A stretch of 49,985 nt of DNA from Bryobacterales bacterium (GCA_003135055.1 PLDF01000366.1:1-49985); one strand, 5' to 3'; positions 33,513-42,886 are shown, counted from the stretch's first letter. Program-made: numbers and translations. The notes: generated from the sequence alone by a model not told the origin.

Positions 33513-34874
33513 TCACTCCTTCGGCCCGATTCCCAACGTCTTCATCTTGCGGTACAAATTGCTCCTCTCCAGGCCCAAAAGCTCCGCGGTCCGCGTCACG
33601 TTCCCGTTGGTTTCGTCCAGCTTCTTCAAAATGTACTCGCGCTCCGCCGCCTCGCGCACTTCCTGCAAGCTGCCGAAATGCCCGGCGGGCCGATCCTGCT
33701 GACGCCGCGGCGGCGCGAGCGGAATGTGGCGCGCATCCACGCGCACTTGCGGATTCAGGATGACGATGCGCTCGATCAGATTGCGCAGCTCGCGTACGTT
33801 TCCCGGCCAATGATACTCCGAAAGCACGTCATAAGCCTCGGGCGTCAGCTCCTTGGGCTTGCGCCCGTACGCCGTGGTGAATTCGCGCAGGAAATGGTCG
33901 GCAAGCAGAGGAATATCTTCGCGGCGCTGGCGTAGCGGAGGCACGGAAAAGGGAATCACGTTGAGGCGGTAAAACAGGTCCTCGCGGAAATTACCCCGCT
34001 CGATTTCGTCGTCGAGATTCTTGTTAGTGGACGCGACCACGCGCACATCCACATGGACGAATTCGGTGGCGCCCAGCGGCTCGAAGCGCTGCTCTTCGAG
34101 CGCCCGCAGCACTTTGGCCTGCGTGCGCAAGCTCATGTCGCCGACTTCATCGAGGAACAGCGTGCCCGCGTCGGCCTTCTGAAACTTACCGGCCTTGGCC
34201 TCATGGGCGCCGGGGAATCCGCCCTTATGGTGGCCGAAAAGCTCGCTCTCAATCAGCTCTTCGGGAATGGCGGCGCAGTTGACTTCGACGAACGGCTCGG
34301 CGGCGCGCGGGCTCATGGCGTGGAGCGCATGCGCAACCAGCTCCTTTCCAGCGCCGCTTTCGCCATAGATGAGCACGCGCCCGTTGGTGGCCGCCATGAG
34401 CGAAAGCTGCTGGCGCAGGGCCTTCATGGGCACGCTTTCGCCGATGATGCGGTAGCGCGAGCCGCTGTCGGCCCTGAGGCGGCTATTCTCGAGGGAGAGG
34501 CTGCGATGCGCCATCGCATTCTTGGCCGCCAGGGCGACCTTCTCAATGGAAAGCGGCTTCTCGAGAAAATCGAGCGCGCCCAGCTTGGTGGCTTTCACCG
34601 CGGTTTCAATGTTGCCGTGGCCGGAGATCACCACCACCGCGGGGCGGTCGGGAAACGGCATCTGCTGGATGCGGGCAAGCGCTTCGAGACCATCCAAGCC
34701 GGGCAGCCAGATATCGAGGAGCACCAGCTCGAAGCCGGCGCCGGGGAGTTTTTCCAGGCACTCTTCGCCGGTGGCCACGGCTTCGACCAGGTAGCCTTCG
34801 TCTTCGAGGACGCCGCTCAACGACTGGCGGATACCGGGCTCGTCATCCACAATCAGGATGCGCCGCTGCTTCAT
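33513..34874 (-). CDS. Sigma54-type response regulator, NtrX-like, with altered GAFTGA loop
   Basis: 453 residues: receiver (D54 in LLDIWLPG, K107), AAA+ domain with Walker A GESGAGKE (171-178), Walker B TLFLDE (238-243) and R-fingers region, and a Fis-type HTH (GNVTRTAELLGLERSNLYRK). The sigma54-contacting loop reads GGFPGA (218-223) instead of GAFTGA; P221 replaces the key Thr. That residue is normally needed to engage sigma54, so it may have lost canonical activation or act differently. Its ATG overlaps the stop of the kinase gene (ATGA). It is most similar in layout to NtrX. Confidence 0.9.
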   Translation of the reverse strand: MKQRRILIVDDEPGIRQSLSGVLEDEGYLVEAVATGEECLEKLPGAGFELVLLDIWLPGLDGLEALARIQQMPFPDRPAVVVISGHGNIETAVKATKLGALDFLEKPLSIEKVALAAKNAMAHRSLSLENSRLRADSGSRYRIIGESVPMKALRQQLSLMAATNGRVLIYGESGAGKELVAHALHAMSPRAAEPFVEVNCAAIPEELIESELFGHHKGGFPGAHEAKAGKFQKADAGTLFLDEVGDMSLRTQAKVLRALEEQRFEPLGATEFVHVDVRVVASTNKNLDDEIERGNFREDLFYRLNVIPFSVPPLRQRREDIPLLADHFLREFTTAYGRKPKELTPEAYDVLSEYHWPGNVRELRNLIERIVILNPQVRVDARHIPLAPPRRQQDRPAGHFGSLQEVREAAEREYILKKLDETNGNVTRTAELLGLERSNLYRKMKTLGIGPKE

Positions 34875-36970
34875 ACGGGAAGCGCCGCCGGGTCCGCGGG
34901 CTGGAATGCAGCCGCCGCTTCGGCCTCGGCGATGGCGGGAATTTCGACAATGAAGCGCGCCCCGGCCGGCTGATTGCTTTCGACGCGAATATGCCCATTG
35001 TGCTCGGCCACGATGTGGCTCACGATCGCCAGGCCAAGGCCGGTGCCGCGGTTCTTGGTGGAGAAGTAGGGCAGGAAGAGCTTCTCCTTGTCGTCGCGGC
35101 TGACGCCGGGCCCGGAATCGGCAACCACCATCTCCGCGCTCTCCGCGTCGTGCTGGGTGCAGATGTAGAGCTCTTTGACCAGCGAATCCTGCATGGCTTC
35201 GGCGGCGTTGTCGATGAGGTTGACCACCACGCGCCGGAACTGCTCGCGATCCAGATTGACGGGAGGCAATGTCTCGTCGAAGGCGGTGCGGATGGAGATG
35301 CCATCCAGCCGGCCGTGGAAGACGGCGATAGCTTCGCGGACTACGGTATTGAGATCGGACCGCACCAGCTGCGCGGCGGGGAAGCGCGCAAACTGCGCAA
35401 ACTCGTCCACCAGCGTCTTCACCGATTCCACCGATTTGGCGATGGTGGCCGCGCACTCGCTCACAATGCGGGCGGTGGCGGGCGGAAGCTCCACCTTGTC
35501 GAGTTGGCGCGCAATGCGCTCGGCGGAAAGCGCGATGGGCGTCAGCGGGTTCTTGATTTCGTGCGCCACGCGGCGCGCCACCTCATGCCATGCCGCGGAT
35601 TTCTGCGCGCGCAGCAATTCGCTGGTATCTTCGAGCACCACCACGAAGCCCGAGGTGAGCTTCTCTTCCAGCGCGGAAACGGTGACGGCCAGGTGCAGGT
35701 TGCGGTCTTCGATGCGCAGCTCAAGCTGCCGGGCGGCAGCCCCAGTGCGTCGCGCGCGCTTCATCAAATACTTGATCTCGGCGGTGTCTTCCCGCGAGAA
35801 GAGGTCTTCGAGGCGGGTCGCGCGGGCGGCCTGCTCGGGCGGAAAGATCTGCGAGAGCGCCCGGTTGACGCGCTTGATGGAGCCATCGGCGGAAATGGAG
35901 ATGACGCCGGTAGGGATGCTTTCGAGGATGGCTTCGGTGAATCGCTGGCGGCGGCCCAGCTCGCGGCTGGTGGCCTCCAGCTCTTCGATCATACGGTTGA
36001 ACGCGCGCACCAGGTCGCCCAATTCGTCGGCCGCGCGCACTTCGACGCGGTGGTGCAGGTTGCCTTTGCGCACCTCGCCGGCGGCGCCCAGCAAAGCGGT
36101 GATGGGGACGCTGATTTGCTCGGCGAGAAAAAGCGCGATCCACACGGCCACGAACAGGATGAATACCGTGATCAGCGCCATCAGCAGCGTGTAGGACGTG
36201 CGCACGTACTTCCAGTCGTCCCGAAGCTGGTTCCATTCCTTCCACGAGTTCCCAATGGTCTCGATCTTCTGGGCGACGTTCAGAGGAATGAGCGCCGTGA
36301 TGGTGATCGAACCGATGGGGCGACCGGAATCCATCACCGGAAACCGCTTCGCCACGGTGCGGCCGTCCGTGCTCTTCGCGGCGTAGGGTCCCCAGGAGGC
36401 GATCGGCACCGTCTGGTTCGGCGGGAAGATGGCGGCGGAGCTCAGCTCGTTCCTTTTGCAAAAATCCTGGAGGAATGCGGCGCTCGCGCTCGCCCCGAGC
36501 AGCAATTGGCGGGTATCGGGCTGCGCCGCCAGCAGCTCGGCCTGCGCCTGGGTCTCATCGCCCATTTCCTTGACGAGCAGGTCGGCGGCGTCCTTGAACG
36601 CCTGAAGATCGTTGGACGCCGGGGCGCGAAACCAGGTCGCAATGTTGCGGTTGATCACGCCATAGTTGAAGGCTACCAGAAAGCACACCGGCAGCACGCT
36701 CAGCGCGACCGCGCCCACCACCAGCTTGGTCTTGATATGCGAGCCTACGCGATCGGTGTGGCGCTCTACATAGAGCCCGATGCTTTCGCGGACCAGAATC
36801 CAGGCAAGAATGACCGTCAGCAGGAAGATGACGCTGAGGACGGCCCAGAATATGAGCGTCTGGTTTACAGTGACTGGCCGGACGTTGCCGGGGTTCCACG
36901 GCCAAAAGACGGCCAGCAGGCCCAGCACGAGCGCGAGGATCAGAGATCCGTAGACGAGCCGCTTTTTCAC
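34871..36970 (-). CDS. Membrane sensor histidine kinase, NtrY-like
   Basis: 699 residues from GTG 36970, which gives an immediate first TM (LVYGSLILALVLGLLAVFW). Further TMs (IFWAVLSVIFLLTVILAWIL, LVVGAVALSVLPVCFLVAF, LMALITVFILFVAVWIALFL) surround a periplasmic sensor domain, followed by HAMP, PAS (ILESIPTGVISISADGSIKR), HisKA with the H-box VAHEIKNPLTPIALSAERI and an ATPase domain (NLIDNAAEA, DSGPGV, GTGLGLAIV). This order is that of NtrY. Phosphotransfer to the overlapping regulator is expected. A longer in-frame start at 37207 gives a poor extension and was rejected. Confidence 0.9.
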   Translation of the reverse strand: MKKRLVYGSLILALVLGLLAVFWPWNPGNVRPVTVNQTLIFWAVLSVIFLLTVILAWILVRESIGLYVERHTDRVGSHIKTKLVVGAVALSVLPVCFLVAFNYGVINRNIATWFRAPASNDLQAFKDAADLLVKEMGDETQAQAELLAAQPDTRQLLLGASASAAFLQDFCKRNELSSAAIFPPNQTVPIASWGPYAAKSTDGRTVAKRFPVMDSGRPIGSITITALIPLNVAQKIETIGNSWKEWNQLRDDWKYVRTSYTLLMALITVFILFVAVWIALFLAEQISVPITALLGAAGEVRKGNLHHRVEVRAADELGDLVRAFNRMIEELEATSRELGRRQRFTEAILESIPTGVISISADGSIKRVNRALSQIFPPEQAARATRLEDLFSREDTAEIKYLMKRARRTGAAARQLELRIEDRNLHLAVTVSALEEKLTSGFVVVLEDTSELLRAQKSAAWHEVARRVAHEIKNPLTPIALSAERIARQLDKVELPPATARIVSECAATIAKSVESVKTLVDEFAQFARFPAAQLVRSDLNTVVREAIAVFHGRLDGISIRTAFDETLPPVNLDREQFRRVVVNLIDNAAEAMQDSLVKELYICTQHDAESAEMVVADSGPGVSRDDKEKLFLPYFSTKNRGTGLGLAIVSHIVAEHNGHIRVESNQPAGARFIVEIPAIAEAEAAAAFQPADPAALPV

Positions 36971-36988
36971 GGGGTTAGCCTTATTTCG

Positions 36989-36994
36989 ATTATA
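36989..36994 (-). promoter_or_regulatory. -10 box of the NtrYX-like operon
   Basis: Perfect TATAAT on the minus strand, 18 nt before GTG 36970. AAGG in the short leader is a weak ribosome-binding site. The -35 is poor. Confidence 0.5.
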
Positions 36995-37275
36995 GAGGCG
37001 CCGGCGCGGCGGGTGTGCGCTCCGGGCGCCGGCGGCGGAGAGCCGGGACATGGCGGAGGTCTCGTAGCGCGGTTGCGCGGCGGCGTGGGGAAGCGAGCGG
37101 AGAGTCGACTTGGGCGCGTAAAACATTCTCGGAGCATTCTCGGGGTGTTTTTGGGACATCGGGACATCGGGGCGTGCCTGAAAGTTGCGTCGATTGCAGG
37201 GCTGCATTGATTATTAGGTCGCGTTGATTACAACTATAGGTTGAGGATTGCTTGAAAATCGCCTGGAGAGCAGCG

Positions 37276-38013
37276 TCAAATTGCTTCCCGCGGAGTTGGG
37301 AAACGATCTGTAGAGCCTGGCCGAGTTTCGGCGGGGCTTGCCGGGACATGTTGGCCGGCAAGCGGGCTGGCAAACGGCGCGGCATCCTGAGCGACAACAG
37401 GCGGTTGGGGGGCTGCGGGAGGTGGGGTTTTCGGATTTTGACGGAACGATACCAAATTCGCGGAACTGGGTGTGGATTGTTCGGGTTGCGGGGCTGATTC
37501 GGTCTCAGCGGGGGGCTCGGTTTTGGTTTGCGGGGTGCGCAGGGCATGGCCCCGCGCCACTTGCTGGTGTTGCAGTTCTTTGAGGGCGCGGTGATAGTTG
37601 CGCTCGCAGCCGTTGACCATCCGTTGGAGGCGCTCGAAGTAGCCGGAGTTGGTGGCGAAGGCGTCGGCGGAATTGCAGGCCTCCGCTTCGGGATGTTGGG
37701 CAAGGAAGGCGTCGGCGGCGTGTTCCCAGAGAACGGCTTCGACGCGGCGCATGCGGCGGAGGCGCCATTCGTTGTGAACGAGGGTATCGACGAGGAGGCG
37801 CTGGTCGGGATCGGCGGGGCTGTGGTGCTCGTGGAATTCGGCGGAGAGATCGGCGAGATCCTCGGCGGATTCGTCGAACATGATCTGCTGTTGGGCATAG
37901 ATGCCGTGCTTGAGGGCGTTGAAGCGGGACGCGGCCTCACCTTGTGTTGAGCGCGGGCCGGTGGATTTTAAAGAGTCGGCGCGACTGGCCGCTGCTTGTG
38001 TGGGAGTTGCCAT
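37276..38013 (-). CDS. Hypothetical protein with STGP...LKHGIY N-terminal motif
   Basis: 245 residues. It starts with a motif common to an unnamed family of acidobacterial and planctomycetal proteins: SLKSTGPRSTQGEAASRFNALKHGIYA. A helical, acidic middle (DLADLSAEFHEHHSPADPDQ, VHNEWRLRRMRRVEAVLWEH, YFERLQRMVNGCERNYHRAL) and a proline-rich, probably disordered tail (60+ residues) follow. No catalytic motif is visible. Members are often multicopy and scattered in genomes. The function is unknown. Confidence 0.72.
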   Translation of the reverse strand: MATPTQAAASRADSLKSTGPRSTQGEAASRFNALKHGIYAQQQIMFDESAEDLADLSAEFHEHHSPADPDQRLLVDTLVHNEWRLRRMRRVEAVLWEHAADAFLAQHPEAEACNSADAFATNSGYFERLQRMVNGCERNYHRALKELQHQQVARGHALRTPQTKTEPPAETESAPQPEQSTPSSANLVSFRQNPKTPPPAAPQPPVVAQDAAPFASPLAGQHVPASPAETRPGSTDRFPTPREAI

Positions 38014-38589
38014 CGGAGAACCTCGATTCGGTTAGAGGCTAGCAAACGTTCTTGGGGCTGCAGTGCGCAAAAGGGCTCAAGTGCTTTAAAAGGGCCTGAA
38101 AATAAATGTCAAAGTCCTGTGACTGTGGTTGTCAAAGTGCGGCGCGGTACCGCGCGAACGGAAGATAGAAGCGGGCCTGGGTGTAAGGCTTTGGTCGGAA
38201 GGGCCGCCGGGTCCGACGTCGGGCTAGGGGAGGCCGGCCAGCTCCGGACGTATCACGCGCTACTCGGAAAGAGGTCCCCTCAGGAACCGGCCTGCTGGAT
38301 AAGTCCCAACAAACGCGCATAGCTCAATCCATCCGGCCCCCGGCGTTTTGGCCGGCTCCGCCTGACGCTGGCCGACCTATCGTTACAAATCCGCTCCTCG
38401 ATGAGCGCATTGACGATTTGTACTCATTGAGCCGCCGCGCGTAGGGCTGCATCCCACCATGGCGGATTCTTGGCGCCGCATGCGCCCGATCGGAGTTTCC
38501 GCGACCCGCTGCGCGCACACCTGTTGCTTTCCCAATGGAAAATGTGACATCCTCGTGTTGGCAATGGCGGCACATTAAAGCGAGACGGC
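38014..38589. other. Intergenic region with palindrome and direct repeats
   Basis: TGTCAAAGT occurs at 38107-38115 and 38130-38138, and a perfect 14-bp palindrome GCGCGGTACCGCGC lies at 38142-38155. A GC-rich region to about 38300 has pairing potential. Whether it encodes an RNA is unknown. No protein is supported. Confidence 0.4.
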
Positions 38590-38925
38590 ATGAAGCAGAA
38601 AATGGATGTCCAGCAGGGCACGCCGGCCCCGATGGCGCTGAAGACCCTCGATGGGTTGGGGCCATTGCACGTCTATGGCATCGCGCGGCGAATTGAGCAA
38701 ATCAGTGGCGACTTGCTCGCGGTGAATCAGGGCGCCCTTTATTCCGTCCTGCGTTAGGCTGGAACAGGAGGCGCCATCGCATCGGAGTGGGCGCCTCGGA
38801 AAACAACCGCTGAGCGCGCTTTTATCGGCTGATGCGCGCGGGGCACAAATTACTGGAAGCCGAGAAACGCGAATGGGAGCAGACAGCGGCGATCATCGCG
38901 CGCGCTTCTGTGACGTGAAAGCGGA
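38590..38925 (+). pseudogene. PadR regulator pseudogene upstream of ADOP permease
   Basis: The reading starts MKQKMDVQQGTPAPMALKTL and continues DGLGPLHVYGIARRIEQISG, then NQGALYSVLR followed by TAG. Pieces of the rest appear in other frames: RLEQE, then AIASEW, then REWEQTAAIIAR. Each matches the standard acidobacterial PadR order (LQGTLDL, YGIARRIEQ, NQGTLYPAL, RLEQEGWIASEW, EWEQT). At least two frameshifts and one stop are present. It sits 110 bp before an intact ADOP gene, the usual pairing. Confidence 0.88.
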
Positions 38926-38937
38926 AGTGAGAGCGCA

Positions 38938-39028
38938 GGATCTGGCATGAGAGCCCTGAATCCGGAGAAGAGACAGGCAAGGATGCCTGTCTTACATAGG
39001 TGAAAGCGACGGATCTGGCATGAGAGCC
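38938..39028. repeat. Direct repeat flanking a hairpin repeat
   Basis: GGATCTGGCATGAGAGCC occurs at 38938-38955 and 39011-39028. Between them is AGACAGGC(38971-38978)/GCCTGTCT(38985-38992). The second copy runs into the start of the ADOP permease gene, so the duplication supplies its leader. Confidence 0.7.
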
Positions 39029-39033
39029 ATGGC

Positions 39034-41682
39034 ATGAGAGCCCTGAATCGGTTATTCACGCGCCTTCTCAACTTCACGGCCAGGCGCCGCGGCGACGCTC
39101 GGCTCAGAGAAGAAATTGCATCGCATATAGCGGCCCAGACTGAAGAGAACATCCGCGCCGGCATGACTCCCGGGGAAGGCCGCCGCCGCGCCCGCCTAAA
39201 GTTCGGGGCGGCGGAGGCGATTCGGGAAGACTACCACGCCGAAGAGGGCCTGCCATTCGTCGAGAGCCTGCTGCTGGATGTTGGTTATGCGCTGCGCGTG
39301 CTTCGGAAGTCTCCCGCGTTCACGGTGGTGGCCTTGGTCACTCTGATGCTGGGAATTGGCGCCAACGTCGTCGTCTTCGGAGTGGTGAATGAGGTCCTGC
39401 TGCATCCGCTCGATGTCAGCGACCCGCAGAATCTGTATCAGATGCGCCATAAGCAGTGGATGATCGGACGGCTGCTGACTTCGTCGTACGCCGCGTTTGA
39501 GGATTTTCGGCAGCGCAACAGCAGCTTCAGCGGGATGGCCGGGGTATATGGATATTCCGTTGCGAGACTGAGCTGGGGTAACGCGGCGATGCACGTCCAC
39601 GGCGATGCGGTCACCGGCAACTATTTCGATCTGCTGGGCGTGCATCCGCAGGTAGGGCGATTCTTTCAGGCGGTGGATGAGCATGGCCCAAATTCAGCGC
39701 CCTATGTGGTGTTGAGCGATGCTCTGTGGCGAAAGGCGTTTCAAGCCGATCGGGGCGTAGTCGGGACCACCGTGGATCTCAACAAGCACCCGTTTACGGT
39801 GCTGGGCGTGGCCCCCGCGAAGTTCCACGGCGCGGAGCGGTTTGTGTGGCCGGACTACTGGATTCCGATGGTGAACTCGGAACTGAACCTGCAGAGCCGG
39901 AGATCCATAAATGTCACAGTGATTGGCCGGCTGAAGCCGGGCGTGACGCCGCAGTGGGCGACGGATAATCTGAATGCAATTTCGGCCCAGCTGGGCAGGG
40001 AGTATCCGGAGACCGACGACGGACAGCCGCTGCGGCTGATCCATCCAGGGCACATCGGGGACGAAGGCGACGTCATTCGCGGATTTCTTTACAGCGTGAC
40101 TGTTCTGGCGCTGCTGGTGCTGTTGGCGGCGTGCGCGAACCTGGCGACTCTGTTTGCGGCGCGCGCGGCCGATCGCAGCCGCGAGCTAGCGCTCCGTGTG
40201 GCGCTTGGATCGAGCCGGTTGCGGATTGTGAGGCAACTGCTGACCGAGGCTGTACTGGTATCGCTGATGGGCGGAGCGGCCGGGCTGGTGGGCGCGAAAC
40301 TGCTGTTGGGCGTGTTGAACCGGTCGCAGCCATTCGTTGGCGCTCTAACAGTGAGCGTGGATGCACGCGTGTACCTGGCAGGCATGGCATTGACACTGGG
40401 AAGCGCGCTGTTGTTCGGGATGGTTCCGGCGTGGCAGACCAGTCAGAGCAGTCCATTGCAGATGATGAAGAACGGACCGGCGGATTCCCTGCACATGCGC
40501 CGGTTGGCCTTGCGTGACCTGTTGTTGGGCGCCCAAATTGCAGTCTGCACGCTACTGGTAACGGCCTCGCTGGTGGCGGTGCGCAGCATGGCGCGCGCGC
40601 TGCACGTGCCGCTGGGTTTCCGGCCGCAGGGCGCGATGCTGGCCGGTATCGACATGAGCCAGCTGGGACAGGCGGGCGACTCGGCGGTCGCGAAAAAGAA
40701 AGCTATGATTGAGGCGGTGCGCAGCATCCCCGGCGTGACGGCCGCCGGTACAGTGAATCGCACGCCCTTCACGGGCGGGATCCACGGGATTCCGATTTTC
40801 CGGCCGGGGACAACCGAGTTCAAGCTGAAAAACTCGGTGCTGGCGCCCTACGTGTATCAGATGTCGCCGGGATACCTGGAGGCTGCCGGCACGCGCCTGC
40901 TGGCCGGCCGCGATGTCTCATGGCATGACACCACAAAGACGCCGTATGTGGCCATCGTGAACCAAACCTTCGCGCGGAAGATATGGGGTGAAACGCCGTG
41001 GAGTGAAACGCCGGCGATCGGACAGCGCTTCATTGTGTCGGGCAACCTGACCGAAGTGGTGGGCGTGGCGGAGGACGGTAAATACCACGACCTGGAAGAA
41101 TTGCCACAGCCTGCCGTGTATCTGCCGTTGTCGCAATACGAGCAGAGCGACACGATTTTGGTGGTGCGGTCACGGCGAACGCCGGGCCAGATGGCGTCGG
41201 TGCTCGCGCGGGCACTGGGCGGCCTCGATCCGAATGCGCCAATCACGCTACAGAACTGGACCGATGATCTGGAGGGGGAACTGTTCCCGGCGCGGGCGGC
41301 TACAGTGGCGCTAGGCGTGATGGGCCTGCTCGCGGCGATGCTGGCGGTGACGGGCATCTTCGGCATGGCGGCCTACAGCGTGAGCCGGCGGAAGAAGGAG
41401 CTGGGCATCCGCGTGGCATTGGGCGCGCGCAGGACGCACGCGATGAGCGCGGCGGTGGGGCGGCCAATCGTGCTGCTGGGCGTGGGATCGGCGGTAGGGC
41501 TGTTGTCGGGCGTCTTCGCCAGCCGGTTGCTGGGGCAGATTGTGTATCAGGCAAATCCGCGGGATCCCGTGGTGGTGGGCGGCGCGGTGCTGACGATGGC
41601 GCTGCTGGGCGTTGCAGCGTCCGCCATTCCAGCCGTGCGAGCGCTTGCCGTCGATCCATCCAAACTCATGCGGGAAGAGTGA
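39034..41682 (+). CDS. ADOP family permease (MacB/FtsX-like) with N-terminal helical domain
   Basis: 882 residues. It begins with the extra cytoplasmic domain of the longer ADOP class (RLREEIASHIAAQTEENIRA, RRRARLKFGAAEAIREDYH). TM1 (FTVVALVTLMLGIGANVVVF), a MacB-type periplasmic domain, an FtsX block (VTVLALLVLLAACANLATLF to LLLGVL), a second periplasmic domain and a second FtsX block ending ALAVDPSKLMREE follow. The upstream padR is dead, so its control is probably lost. No ATPase gene is nearby. The start is placed at ATG 39034 by homology; no Shine-Dalgarno is seen because of the repeat in front. Confidence 0.9.
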   Translation: MRALNRLFTRLLNFTARRRGDARLREEIASHIAAQTEENIRAGMTPGEGRRRARLKFGAAEAIREDYHAEEGLPFVESLLLDVGYALRVLRKSPAFTVVALVTLMLGIGANVVVFGVVNEVLLHPLDVSDPQNLYQMRHKQWMIGRLLTSSYAAFEDFRQRNSSFSGMAGVYGYSVARLSWGNAAMHVHGDAVTGNYFDLLGVHPQVGRFFQAVDEHGPNSAPYVVLSDALWRKAFQADRGVVGTTVDLNKHPFTVLGVAPAKFHGAERFVWPDYWIPMVNSELNLQSRRSINVTVIGRLKPGVTPQWATDNLNAISAQLGREYPETDDGQPLRLIHPGHIGDEGDVIRGFLYSVTVLALLVLLAACANLATLFAARAADRSRELALRVALGSSRLRIVRQLLTEAVLVSLMGGAAGLVGAKLLLGVLNRSQPFVGALTVSVDARVYLAGMALTLGSALLFGMVPAWQTSQSSPLQMMKNGPADSLHMRRLALRDLLLGAQIAVCTLLVTASLVAVRSMARALHVPLGFRPQGAMLAGIDMSQLGQAGDSAVAKKKAMIEAVRSIPGVTAAGTVNRTPFTGGIHGIPIFRPGTTEFKLKNSVLAPYVYQMSPGYLEAAGTRLLAGRDVSWHDTTKTPYVAIVNQTFARKIWGETPWSETPAIGQRFIVSGNLTEVVGVAEDGKYHDLEELPQPAVYLPLSQYEQSDTILVVRSRRTPGQMASVLARALGGLDPNAPITLQNWTDDLEGELFPARAATVALGVMGLLAAMLAVTGIFGMAAYSVSRRKKELGIRVALGARRTHAMSAAVGRPIVLLGVGSAVGLLSGVFASRLLGQIVYQANPRDPVVVGGAVLTMALLGVAASAIPAVRALAVDPSKLMREE

Positions 41683-41851
41683 GGCAGGCGATAGCAAGGC
41701 CGGCGGCTTCGCAAGACTCTGTCGGGCCGCCATTGTAATTGTTCCGCAAGAATATAACGGGTGGTCTCTTACGTAATCGTTCTAACTGCCTCTCGCAGCA
41801 GGAGCGCTCCGGAAAGAGTCGATTGCGCAGTCAAGTTGTCCGTCGCTTCGA
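41683..41851. other. Intergenic region
   Basis: Nothing is recognised. Confidence 0.3.
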
Positions 41852-42109
41852 TCAAGAGAAGACCGGCTGCTGTCTGCCATATGGTTCCAAGCTATTCTCG
41901 CGCGCAAAGGCGACGATCGTCCCGGCGGCGCTGGCGGTGTGGCGATTGACCGGCAGCACGACCCTTACGTGAAACCGTCTCGGGCCGAGCCCTTCGGTTT
42001 CGAGCACGATGAGCTTCTTCGCCAGCATTGCAGGCGCGAACCGTGGACCGTGCGAGATCGGCCTTTGACCGAATAACATGCGGCGTGGGGCGGGTGGGAC
42101 GATCTCCAC
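41852..42109 (-). CDS. Hypothetical ORF directly after lpxA
   Basis: 85 residues from GTG 42109, directly abutting the stop of lpxA. The sequence (MEIVPPAPRRMLFGQRPISH, FHVRVVLPVNRHTASAAGTI) has no recognised family. In related genomes an lpxI or oxidoreductase gene often follows lpxA, but this does not resemble either. It could be non-coding. Confidence 0.3.
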   Translation of the reverse strand: MEIVPPAPRRMLFGQRPISHGPRFAPAMLAKKLIVLETEGLGPRRFHVRVVLPVNRHTASAAGTIVAFARENSLEPYGRQQPVFS

Positions 42110-42886
42110 TCATTTGATGACGCCGCGTTCGGACGCGCGGATAAACTCGAGCAGCTCATCCACTTCGGCGCAGGGAGGCACCTCGGCGCGAATGCGCTCG
42201 ATCGCCTGCGTGGTATTGAGCTGCGAGCGCGTCAGCAGCCGGAACGCGGTCTGCAGCGATTCCACCGCGGCGGTCTCAAAACCGCGCCGCTCAAGGCCCA
42301 CGCGATTGGCGCCGAAAACCTTGATTGGCCGCTCGCTCACGGTGTTGGAAAACGGCAGCACGTCCTGCGTCACCACGCTGTAACCGCCAATGATCGCGTG
42401 CCGGCCCACGCGGCAGAACTGGTGGACGCCGCTGAATGCGCTGATCACCGACCAATCGCCCACCACGGTGTGTCCGCCGAGCGTCGCGCCATGGCCGAGC
42501 ACGATGTGGCTGCCCATTTGCGCATCGTGCGCCACGTGGGTGTAAGCCATCAGCAGGTTGTCGTCGCCAATGCTAGTTACCAGGCCGCCGCCTTCGGTGC
42601 CGCGGTGAATCGTGACGAATTCGCGGACCTTATTGCGGTGGCCAATGCGAGTCTGAGAGCGCTCGCCGCGGTATTTCAAATCCTGCGAAGCCACGCCGAC
42701 GGTGCTGTACGGGTAAAAAACGTTGTCCTCGCCGATGCTGGTAACGCCCTCGACGAAAATGTTCGCCATCAAGCGCGTCCGCGCGCCCACTTCCACTTCG
42801 GCGCCGACGATGCAATAGGGACCGATCTCGGCGCTCTCGGCGATGCGCGCGGCGGGGTCCACGATAGCCGTCGGGTGGATCGGCAT
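42110..42886 (-). CDS. lpxA: Acyl-ACP--UDP-N-acetylglucosamine O-acyltransferase
   Basis: 258 residues of left-handed beta-helix: IHPTAIVDPAARIAESAEIG and many hexapeptides (I-G-(x)4). The catalytic His lies in YTHVAHDAQMGSHIVLGHGA. The C-terminal helical part has VESLQTAFRLLTRS. It attaches a 3-hydroxyacyl chain to UDP-GlcNAc, the first step of lipid A synthesis, so the organism has a lipopolysaccharide outer membrane. It lies 3 nt downstream of fabZ, the classic pairing, sharing the 3-hydroxyacyl-ACP pool. Confidence 0.95.
   Translation of the reverse strand: MPIHPTAIVDPAARIAESAEIGPYCIVGAEVEVGARTRLMANIFVEGVTSIGEDNVFYPYSTVGVASQDLKYRGERSQTRIGHRNKVREFVTIHRGTEGGGLVTSIGDDNLLMAYTHVAHDAQMGSHIVLGHGATLGGHTVVGDWSVISAFSGVHQFCRVGRHAIIGGYSVVTQDVLPFSNTVSERPIKVFGANRVGLERRGFETAAVESLQTAFRLLTRSQLNTTQAIERIRAEVPPCAEVDELLEFIRASERGVIK

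Noticed and set aside
33513..35456. 647-codon extended NtrX-like reading
   Set aside because: The part above 34874 is the out-of-frame antisense-free shadow of the kinase gene; a normal receiver start (MKQRRILIVDDE) lies at 34874.
38160..38320. RNase P, tmRNA or tRNA candidate in the GC-rich intergenic stretch
   Set aside because: No conserved core such as GAGGAAAGTCCGGGC, no T-loop GTTCRA and no CCA end were found.
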